From the NCBI RefSeq assembly GCF_000316665.1, contig NC_019678.1:124001-188000 (forward strand): DNA of 64,000 bases. Reading direction: 5' to 3'. This document shows positions 54,719 through 62,769 of the stretch, piece after piece (position 1 is the first letter of the stretch; each line of letters begins with the position of its first letter). This DNA comes from Rivularia sp. PCC 7116. GTDB lineage: Bacteria; Cyanobacteriota; Cyanobacteriia; Cyanobacteriales; Nostocaceae. The position numbers were made by a program, and so were the translations under genes. The notes beneath the pieces are model-generated. The model was not told the origin of the DNA, ran no database searches, and saw only the letters and a list, made by a program, of their open reading frames with translations.

Positions 54719-57700
54719 TTGAGAAAAATGCTTCTGCTTTAAGAAGTTTAACGCGAGCGATTACCCTTTCTAATGAGGAATTTTCGCTCGTGTTAGTATG
54801 CTGCAATTATCAAGTTTTGCAACAGCAAATATTACAGCATGTACAAGAAGTTCTAGGAAATAAATTTCTGCTGCAAAAGGTTTTATTACCGTCTCATGCT
54901 AGAAGTTTATATAGTACGATTCATACAAAAATAATTGACGAACGCCAGTACAAAAGTGAAAAATCACCCAAAATAGCATTAATAGTTTTAGGTTTGGAAT
55001 CAGTTGATGGACTCGATGATTTATTGAGTACTATAAATCACGTGCGAGACGAATTTCGTAAACAACATCCTTTTCCAATGGTGTTATGGGTAAACGAAGA
55101 AGTATTGCGAAAACTAAGACGATTGGCTCCCGATTTTGCTAGTTGGGCAGCTACACCAATCAAATTTGAAATGACGACGTTACAGTTGCGGCAGTTTTTG
55201 CAAAAAGAAACCGATTCATTATTTACCACTGTTTTAAATATTGCAGCAGCAAGAGAAAAAGAACCTCAAATTATCAAAGATAATCGATGCGGTACAAACT
55301 GTTTAAGAAAAAATCAAGAAAATTCATCCGAGGATTACTGTCAATGTACCTTGGAACAAATTTGGCAGCACAGCAACGAACTGCATTATGCAATTAAGGA
55401 TTTGCAGAATCGCGGAATTAATTTAACACCAGAACTAGATGCTAGTTTACAATTTGTGTTTGGTTTAGATGAATATGTCAAAGACTGCATCGAAAAAGCA
55501 ATCAACCATTTCCGTAACAGTTTTCACCCGGAGGGTGTGGATTATCAGTTATCGGTTAACAGTGACAAATTAATAATAGATTATCGAAAAACTAAAAACC
55601 TAATTTCTCCCCCCTCTTCCCCATCTCCCCCTCACCTTCTCCACCAAGGAGTAATCCTTTTTTACCTAGGTTTGTGTTTTTACCGTTTAGCCGAGCGAAA
55701 TCACGGAGAACAATGTGGTAATTGGCAATCTGCCGTGGATTATTTTGAGCAGTGTTTGCAAGTATTTGAGTTGGCAGAGCGTCCAGTTTTGGTGGCGCAA
55801 TTTATCGGACAGTTAGCCGAAGTTTTGCAACAGCTTCAGGATTGGAATAAACTACGGGCGATCGCTCAAAAATCTTTGGAGTTGCACCAACAATATGGTA
55901 GCTACACTCAACTTGCTTGTGATTGTGGTTATTTAGCAGATGTAGCTTTGCAAGAATCAAAATGGAAGCAGGCAAGTAAGTATGCTCAAGCTTCGCTGTT
56001 TTATTTGGCAGAAGCAAAACATAACCATGCAGCACATCAAAGTTTATTTCCGTTGCTGTTGGAGCAAATATATCAGTTAGTTTTGGTAAAAGCGCTGCAA
56101 TATCTAGGTGAGGAAAACGTCGCACAACAACATTTGGAGAATGCCACCAAGAAGTTGTCCATAGCTTTGGAAAACAGCGATTATCGTTATGATGCTCATC
56201 GCTATATCAGGCTTTTACGGCGGTTAAGATGGCTTTATTATCAGTCTGGTAAATATTTAGAAGCTTTTTTTATTCGTCGCGAAAGACGTTCCATAGAACA
56301 GCAATACGGTTTGCGTGCTTTTATTGGTGCGGGTAGGTTACAACCCCAAAGAAAAGCGAAAAACCCGGTGTTAGTTTCACCTGCAAGAAACACTCATGTT
56401 GCTTTAGAAATTACTGCTTCGGGTAGGGAGCGAGATATTAATTTATTGATTGGAAAAATTAGCCGCTCCGATCAAAAATTAACTTTGATTCATGGTGAAT
56501 CGGGAGTCGGTAAAAGTTCTATTGTTAATGCCGGGTTGGTTCCAGCTTTACAAAATAGACCAGTTGGAGACCAAATTGCGATTCCGGTGGTGTTACAAAT
56601 TTATACCGATTGGGTGCGGGAATTGGGTAAGTCTTTGAGTGAAGCTATGTTTGTAGATAACACGGCGGCTCGATACCCTTACGGGAAGGAATTAACTACA
56701 GCAAATTACCAGGCTACACCGATTACCATCCCCGGTATTTTGGAACAGTTACAAGAAAATGCCAATAATCATCTAATTACTGTATTAATTTTTGACCAGT
56801 TAGAAGAATTCTTCTTTATTTATACAGATAGAAATCGCAAGGAAGAATTCGATAATTTTATCTGTGCATGTTTAAATATTGCTTTCGTAAAAATTATTTT
56901 TTCATTGAGAGAAGATTATTTGCACCATTTGCTGGATTTAAAACGTTTAGCGAAACAAGATTCTATCAGTCATAATATTTTAGATAAAGATATTCGCTAT
57001 CAAGTTAAAAATCTTTCCTCGGAAGATGCTAAAAGCGTGATTCAGAAGTTAACCGAGCGCTCCGAATATAATATTGAACCGGCTTTAATTGATACCTTAG
57101 TCGAAGATTTATCATCGGAAATAGGAGAAGTTCGTCCGATTGAGCTACAGGTAGTAGGAGCGCAACTCCAGGATGAAAGAATTACTACTTTAGCTAAATA
57201 CGAACCCTATCGCCCAAATAAACTCATTGAGCGATATATTAAGGAAATTATTAAGGATTGTGGCTCGGAAAACGAACAAGCTGCTTTACTAGTTTTATAT
57301 TTGTTAACTGACGAAAATCATAAACGTCCTTTCAAAACGAAGGCTGAATTAGCCGCAGAATTAGCAGAGTTAGATGTAGCGGATAAATTAGAATTAGTTT
57401 TAGAAATTTTGGTTCGTTCCGGTTTAGTAGTTTTGTTTGCGGATATAACAGAACGCTATCAATTAATCCATGATTATTTAGTTGATTTGATTCGTTCTTT
57501 GCAACAGGAAGAATTAAGTTTTCAAACTCAGTTAAAAGAGTTAAGAAATCAAGTACAACAAAGAGAAGCAGAAATTACTCAACTCCACAGCGAACTGAGG
57601 AGAAAAAAACAATTTAAAATAGCCGATACACAACCCCACGAAAGCTTAGATTTATTCACAGAATTAAAAGAGCTACGCAAGCGTGAAGAGCATAGTCGGA

Positions 57701-59907
57701 TGGAAATTGAACGGCTATTAGCAGAATTAAAACAGCAAAGGTTACAAGCTGAATTAGCAGAAAGTCAACAGCAGCAAAAACTTAGCGAAGTAAAAGTAAA
57801 TCGTTTTTTAAAAATAGCTCTGGCGGGTTCTATTACAGCTATTTTGGCGTTGACAGCTTCTACATTCATGTCAGTTTATTTATGGAGACAATCTTTACTT
57901 AGCGAAATTCAAGCGATTAGCGCATCAGCAGAAGAGCTTGCTTCCTCCGGTAAAGATTTTGATGCTTTAAAGCAAGGTTTGAAAGCGGCTAAGAAATTAG
58001 AAACAGCTTTTTTACCGGATGATTATACTAAAGCTCAGGTGATGACAGCTTTACATCAAGTAGTGCCGCAAATTAGAGAGAAAGAAACAATATCCGGGCA
58101 TTTATTAGGTGTTAATAGCATTGTTTTTAGTCCGCTCAACTCTTTTATAGCTTCTGCAAGCGCCGATAATACCGTTAAACTTTGGTATCCAGATGGAAAA
58201 TTTTTTCGTACTTTATCTGGACATACCGATGTAGTTAATAGCGTTACCTTTAGCCCAGATGCGACTACTCTTGCTTCTGCTTCTCAGGATAAAACAGTCA
58301 AACTTTGGGCTGTAGATGGTAAGTTAAATTTAACTTTATTGGGACATAAAAATATTGTTAATAGCGTTGCTTTTAGTCCCGACGGTAAAATCATTGCTTC
58401 TGGAAGTACCGATAAAACCATTAAACTTTGGAATCGCGAAGGTAAATTAATCAAAACACTTTTAGGTCATGATGATGCGGTTTTACAAGTTGCTTTTTCT
58501 CCCATTAGTGTAGCGAAGGGGTTTGGTGAAACTCTAGTTTCTGCAAGCAGCGATAAAACGATTAAACTTTGGAATAAAAACGGTCAAAATATTCGTACTA
58601 TAAGAGGACATCGCGATGCAATTACCAGCATTGCTTTATCTAACGACGGTAAAATCATCGCTTCGGCAAGTTTGGACAACACCGTCAAATTGTGGAATAT
58701 ACAAGGAAAGTTATTAAAAGTAATTAAAGCTCATTCGGAAGCTATAACTGCCGTTAATTTTAGCCCCGATAATCAAATTATTAGTACGGTAAGCACCGAT
58801 GGAACCGTTAAACTTTGGCGTTGGGAAGATGGGATACTATTAGGAACGCTTAAAGGACACCAAGATTGGGTAAATGATGTCAGTTTCAGTCCAGATAATA
58901 AAACTTTAGCTTCTGCTAGTAGAGACAAAACAATAAAACTTTGGTCTTGGCAAGATTTATTATTAGGAAACCTGAAAACTCATAGTCAAGCAGTTACTAG
59001 CGTTAGTTTTTCTCCTAATGGTAATTTAATTGCTTCTGCAAGCGTAGATAAAACTATTAAATTATGGACTAATAAGGGTAAGCAAATCGCAAAAATAGAA
59101 CCCTTGCAAGAGGAAGTCTGGGATGTTAGCTTCAGTCCCGATGGTCAAATTTTAGCATCTGCCGGTAAGAATAAAACTATTAAATTATGGCAAGATAACG
59201 GCACATTGATTAAAAGCATTGCTGCTCACGATAATGTAGTCTTAAGTATTAATTGGTCAACAGATGGTGACATCTTTGCTTCTGGCAGTAAGGATAAAAC
59301 TGTCAAATTATGGCGTAAAAATGGCGAATTAATTCAAACTTTATCGGGACATAAACAAGCAGTTAATTGGGTAAGTTTTAGTCCCGACGGTAAGTTTATT
59401 GCCTCAGCTAGCGATGATAGTACGGTGAAAATTTGGGATAAATCCGGTAAATTACTGCATACCTTAAACGGACATCAACGCTCTGTATTTGGTGTCTCAT
59501 GGGCAAGTCAAGGTAATCTCTTAGCTTCAGCCAGCCTTGATGGCACGGTTAAATTATGGAATCAAAAAGGCGAATTGCAGCAAACTTTGATTGCAGAAGG
59601 TGAAGAATTCACCGGTGTCACATTTAGTCCCGACGGTAAATTATTAGCCGCTACCAGCGAAGATAAAGTCAAACTTTGGCGAAGCGACGGTACTTTATTA
59701 ATTACTTTAAAAGCCGATAGAGAAGAGTTTACTAGTATTAGCTTTAATCCAGATGGCAATACTTTATTAAGCGGTACTAATAGGGGAACAATAATTTTAA
59801 GAAATTTAGATAATTTAACTTTAGAAAAATTACGCATTAAAGGCTGCGATGCTTTGGAAGATTATGGAAAAGGAGGAGATGAGGTATGTTTTAAGGAGAG
59901 GGAGTAG
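54688..59907 (+). CDS. STAND-type NTPase with coiled coil, membrane helix and 14 WD40 repeats
   Basis: A 1739-residue multidomain protein. In order: a RecA-like N-terminal domain without a clear P-loop (about 15-200, with FSLVLVCCNYQVLQQQ and FPMVLWVNEEVLRKL); a Cys-rich linker (CGTNC, YCQC); a TPR-like helical region (about 300-550); an NTPase with Walker A GESGVGKSS at 603-611 and Walker B VLIFDQLEE at 699-707; a coiled coil (about 945-1035); one transmembrane helix (about 1041-1065); then 14 WD40 repeats (about 1137-1725), each ending in a VKLW-like motif, enough for two seven-bladed propellers. STAND proteins are switch ATPases in signalling and phage sensing. The GTG start overlaps the upstream ATPase gene. 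Confidence 0.82.
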   Translation: MVGKAQQSDLVEKNASALRSLTRAITLSNEEFSLVLVCCNYQVLQQQILQHVQEVLGNKFLLQKVLLPSHARSLYSTIHTKIIDERQYKSEKSPKIALIVLGLESVDGLDDLLSTINHVRDEFRKQHPFPMVLWVNEEVLRKLRRLAPDFASWAATPIKFEMTTLQLRQFLQKETDSLFTTVLNIAAAREKEPQIIKDNRCGTNCLRKNQENSSEDYCQCTLEQIWQHSNELHYAIKDLQNRGINLTPELDASLQFVFGLDEYVKDCIEKAINHFRNSFHPEGVDYQLSVNSDKLIIDYRKTKNLISPPSSPSPPHLLHQGVILFYLGLCFYRLAERNHGEQCGNWQSAVDYFEQCLQVFELAERPVLVAQFIGQLAEVLQQLQDWNKLRAIAQKSLELHQQYGSYTQLACDCGYLADVALQESKWKQASKYAQASLFYLAEAKHNHAAHQSLFPLLLEQIYQLVLVKALQYLGEENVAQQHLENATKKLSIALENSDYRYDAHRYIRLLRRLRWLYYQSGKYLEAFFIRRERRSIEQQYGLRAFIGAGRLQPQRKAKNPVLVSPARNTHVALEITASGRERDINLLIGKISRSDQKLTLIHGESGVGKSSIVNAGLVPALQNRPVGDQIAIPVVLQIYTDWVRELGKSLSEAMFVDNTAARYPYGKELTTANYQATPITIPGILEQLQENANNHLITVLIFDQLEEFFFIYTDRNRKEEFDNFICACLNIAFVKIIFSLREDYLHHLLDLKRLAKQDSISHNILDKDIRYQVKNLSSEDAKSVIQKLTERSEYNIEPALIDTLVEDLSSEIGEVRPIELQVVGAQLQDERITTLAKYEPYRPNKLIERYIKEIIKDCGSENEQAALLVLYLLTDENHKRPFKTKAELAAELAELDVADKLELVLEILVRSGLVVLFADITERYQLIHDYLVDLIRSLQQEELSFQTQLKELRNQVQQREAEITQLHSELRRKKQFKIADTQPHESLDLFTELKELRKREEHSRMEIERLLAELKQQRLQAELAESQQQQKLSEVKVNRFLKIALAGSITAILALTASTFMSVYLWRQSLLSEIQAISASAEELASSGKDFDALKQGLKAAKKLETAFLPDDYTKAQVMTALHQVVPQIREKETISGHLLGVNSIVFSPLNSFIASASADNTVKLWYPDGKFFRTLSGHTDVVNSVTFSPDATTLASASQDKTVKLWAVDGKLNLTLLGHKNIVNSVAFSPDGKIIASGSTDKTIKLWNREGKLIKTLLGHDDAVLQVAFSPISVAKGFGETLVSASSDKTIKLWNKNGQNIRTIRGHRDAITSIALSNDGKIIASASLDNTVKLWNIQGKLLKVIKAHSEAITAVNFSPDNQIISTVSTDGTVKLWRWEDGILLGTLKGHQDWVNDVSFSPDNKTLASASRDKTIKLWSWQDLLLGNLKTHSQAVTSVSFSPNGNLIASASVDKTIKLWTNKGKQIAKIEPLQEEVWDVSFSPDGQILASAGKNKTIKLWQDNGTLIKSIAAHDNVVLSINWSTDGDIFASGSKDKTVKLWRKNGELIQTLSGHKQAVNWVSFSPDGKFIASASDDSTVKIWDKSGKLLHTLNGHQRSVFGVSWASQGNLLASASLDGTVKLWNQKGELQQTLIAEGEEFTGVTFSPDGKLLAATSEDKVKLWRSDGTLLITLKADREEFTSISFNPDGNTLLSGTNRGTIILRNLDNLTLEKLRIKGCDALEDYGKGGDEVCFKERE

Positions 59908-59933
59908 CTTGGATTCAGAATCCGAAGCTGAGA

Positions 59934-60728
59934 TTAAAAACCAAAAAACTTTTTAATACTGCTCCAGTTTTTATAAATATAGGAAACTATACCAGTGCTG
60001 GCTATAGCTATTAATATTTGCATAACTTTCAACCAATTGCTTTGTATCCAATACCGAGGATTAACTTTGACTTTTATAACTTTTTTAAATGTTTTAAGTT
60101 TCGCAATAGTAGGATTAGAAGCCTGCACTTGGAATATTTTCCATAGTGTCAGTACTAGTTCTTGTTGTCCTGCTTTTTGAGGAATTACTAACCATCTCCA
60201 CTCTGCTATAGTATTAAACTCTAGTAATTGAATTTCTTCTGACGAAATTTGTATTTTAAAATTATTACCATCTAATCTTGCTTTTATTAATTTATGTATT
60301 TTAATTATATAAGCTTTAATTTCTTCATGTTTATAATCGCGAACTAATTCGCGCCGTAAATCAGCTTTTAAATCTATAGATATTAATAATTCGACCCATT
60401 CTGATTTACCAACTTGCATATTGTTAGATGCTGCAAATACAACTCTTCCATAACATTTTTCGTCATCTAATTCTATAGAACTGACACTATGATTTTGTTT
60501 TTGATAATTTGATGGTAATTGAAGTTGTGATGATGGTTCTGAAATTGAATCTGAATTATTGTTTTCTTCTAAATGTAATTTCCTAATTGTTTCTTCATCT
60601 ACCTTCTCGTCCGAATTTGAACTTGAAACTGTATTAGCTTGTTTTATTAATGCTTTAAATCCTTTGTTCTTACGGCGAGGAGATGCGATAAGAAGCAAGA
60701 GAAATAAAATTAATAAAGCACCTTCCAT
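59934..60728 (-). CDS. Two-helix membrane protein with predicted sandwich domain
   Basis: A 264-residue protein I cannot name. A hydrophobic N-terminus (MEGALLILFLLLLIASPRRK) and a C-terminal helix (VMQILIAIASTGIVSYIY, about 238-255) flank an acidic, Ser/Asn-rich linker (35-85) and a globular domain (about 90-225) with alternating strands: MQVGKSEWVELLISID, IQISSEEIQLLEF, EWRWLVIPQKAGQQELVLTL. This recalls a beta-sandwich-like domain that I have seen beside NTPase, TIR and CHAT signalling proteins, a resemblance from memory only. It is convergent with the STAND gene, with stops 26 bases apart. Confidence 0.6.
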   Translation of the reverse strand: MEGALLILFLLLLIASPRRKNKGFKALIKQANTVSSSNSDEKVDEETIRKLHLEENNNSDSISEPSSQLQLPSNYQKQNHSVSSIELDDEKCYGRVVFAASNNMQVGKSEWVELLISIDLKADLRRELVRDYKHEEIKAYIIKIHKLIKARLDGNNFKIQISSEEIQLLEFNTIAEWRWLVIPQKAGQQELVLTLWKIFQVQASNPTIAKLKTFKKVIKVKVNPRYWIQSNWLKVMQILIAIASTGIVSYIYKNWSSIKKFFGF

Positions 60729-60875
60729 ATGAGTATATTGTAAATGTATTTACTAGCATTACACTTAATAACTCATATACCAACAGTTGTATAGTACGAT
60801 AAATACCTTTTGAAAATTAATAAAACATAAGCAAAACATTAAGCTTAACAAGTGACGGAAATATTTTCGCTTATT

Positions 60876-61526
60876 TCAAAATTTATTACGAACCTGATGT
60901 AATATCAGATATGTTCTTGCGTTAAATATGCTATTAAGCTCTTCGTTTGGTTCAATTTCGATTAAAAAATTTTTAAGCATTAATTTACGAAAACCATATT
61001 TTTCATCTCTGAGTGCAGATTTTAAAATATTTACATCGCAATCTTTATTGGCTTCTTCAAACAGTTTCTCACCTACATGCTTATCTTGTTGAAAAGATTG
61101 GTTATTTGAATGAGATATTTGCTTCAAATAATCCTCAACAAGATTCATCTTTATTATAGATTGATGATTGTGATTTTTTTTACCAATCTTCTTTAGCTGC
61201 TTTTCCAGTAATTTGATGTTACTGTCTAAAATTTTAATATCCCTATCGTGTTCTGGAGGGCTATAAATTTTTGCTCCACGATACTGGATAAAAGTAGAAT
61301 TCTTAATCAGATGCTCTCGGCATTTCTCTGCAATAACTTTTTTTGACGAGTAAAAACACCTTTCAAGTGCAACAGTTAAATCTAAACCAAGCTGCTGGCT
61401 TTTCTTGCTTTCATCGAAAACTAATTGAAAGGCTTGCCAATTTTGTTTAGTTGAATCATAAGCTATATCGCTCATCATATCTTGCCAAACAGCTTTAAAC
61501 AACACAAATAATAAACCTTGTGCCAT
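60876..61526 (-). CDS. Unknown protein, tandem paralogue 1
   Basis: A 216-residue soluble helical protein, not recognised. It shares about half its residues by eye with the next gene (61806-62462): common segments are AYDSTKQNWQA, VIAEKCREHLIK-like, YRGAKIY, LLEKQLKK and a shared IEPNEELNSIFNARTYLIL-type end. A coiled coil spans about 95-120. Highly polar and Lys/Glu-rich, no catalytic motif. Both copies lie on the minus strand, probably products of tandem duplication. Confidence 0.65.
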   Translation of the reverse strand: MAQGLLFVLFKAVWQDMMSDIAYDSTKQNWQAFQLVFDESKKSQQLGLDLTVALERCFYSSKKVIAEKCREHLIKNSTFIQYRGAKIYSPPEHDRDIKILDSNIKLLEKQLKKIGKKNHNHQSIIKMNLVEDYLKQISHSNNQSFQQDKHVGEKLFEEANKDCDVNILKSALRDEKYGFRKLMLKNFLIEIEPNEELNSIFNARTYLILHQVRNKF

Positions 61527-61805
61527 GCAAACACCTTCTATGAAAGTTTATGAACTGAATGATTAACTTATTTATACCATAACCATACACTATGATTGAG
61601 TAATATTATGCACAATGTAAGTAAGTAGGCAGAAAAAAACATACCTATATAACAGAATGTAAATTAGCCTTAAACCCTTACTCCGACTGCCGACTGCCTT
61701 GCCCTAATTACAATTTTCAACACCAACCTACTTAAAATCAAAATATCTTTAAATAAAATAATTCAATTTAGAGAAAATTATTCCAATATAAATTTGATTA
61801 AATGT

Positions 61806-62462
61806 TTATTTAACTTGCTCGCGTATCTTATTTAAGATTAGATAGGTTTTAGCGTTAAAAATACGGTTTAATTGCTCGTTAGGCTCAATTACGATTAAAA
61901 AACTGTTAAACATTAATTTACGTAAGCCATTGTTTTCATCTGTAATTGCAGATTTATAGATATTCACATAGCAATCTTTTTCTGCCTCCTGTAAGAACTG
62001 ATTGTTAGCATTTTGTTTAACTTTTTCAGAGGCTTCATGACCTGATTGAGATAGCTCTTTCACAAGTTGCTCTAAGTCACTAGGATTAATAAAAGATTTT
62101 TTCGCAAATAGTTTTTTATCAAATTGTTTTAACTGTTTTTCTAAGAGTCTGATTTTATTTTCTAACTTTTTAATGCCCGTATCATTGTCTGGTGGGTTAT
62201 AAATTTTTGCTCCACGATACTGAGTATAAGTAGATTTTTTAATTAATTCGTCTCGGCATTTTTCTGCAATAATTTTGTCGGAAGAGTAAAAAGATTTCTC
62301 CAAAGCAACTGCTAAATCCTCACCAATTTGTTTGTTGCCCTTGATTTCATCAATCACAACTTGAAGGGCTTGCCAATTTTGCTTTGTAGAATCATAAGCT
62401 ACATTCTCTACCAAATCTTGCCAAATTACTTGGAATAGGGTAAATACAATTGTTTCCGACAT
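61806..62462 (-). CDS. Unknown protein, tandem paralogue 2
   Basis: A 218-residue paralogue of the neighbouring gene, with AYDSTKQNWQALQVV (22-36), IIAEKCRDELIKKSTYTQYR (68-87), a coiled coil from KLENKIRLLEKQLKQ and the conserved end IEPNEQLNRIFNAKTYLIL. The DNA of the pair still shares a run of 24 identical bases in the segment coding for YRGAKIY, which argues for a fairly recent duplication. The spacer between them is 279 bases, so each may have its own promoter. Function unknown. Confidence 0.65.
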   Translation of the reverse strand: MSETIVFTLFQVIWQDLVENVAYDSTKQNWQALQVVIDEIKGNKQIGEDLAVALEKSFYSSDKIIAEKCRDELIKKSTYTQYRGAKIYNPPDNDTGIKKLENKIRLLEKQLKQFDKKLFAKKSFINPSDLEQLVKELSQSGHEASEKVKQNANNQFLQEAEKDCYVNIYKSAITDENNGLRKLMFNSFLIVIEPNEQLNRIFNAKTYLILNKIREQVK

Positions 62463-62769
62463 GCAAGCAACGACTTTTTTAAGTACAAATTACTTTTCTA
62501 ATTTATACTAGTAACGCGGGAAAAACTTACGTAATAAGACTTAATCCGCTACAAGAAAAATAAGTTTTCTATTAAGTAATAACACTTGAACAAATTATGA
62601 TTATTGTATTTTTAATACGCCCTAAAAATAGATATTGCGTAGGATAGATGACTGATAAGTCATAACCTACGCAAAAAATAGTGGGCATTAATTACGAATT
62701 ACGAATTACGAATTATGCTCACCCGTCTATTTAGTTCTCAAACATTTCACATTTTGGTAACTGTTAACT
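62463..62769. other. Spacer with heptamer array
   Basis: About 300 bases between paralogue 2 and the lytic transglycosylase gene. The only structure is the AATTACG array at 62690-62717. Confidence 0.5.
62690..62717. repeat. Heptamer tandem repeat (four units)
   Basis: Three exact copies of AATTACG and one AATTATG, in register, about 50 bases past the stop of the lytic transglycosylase gene. Confidence 0.85.
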
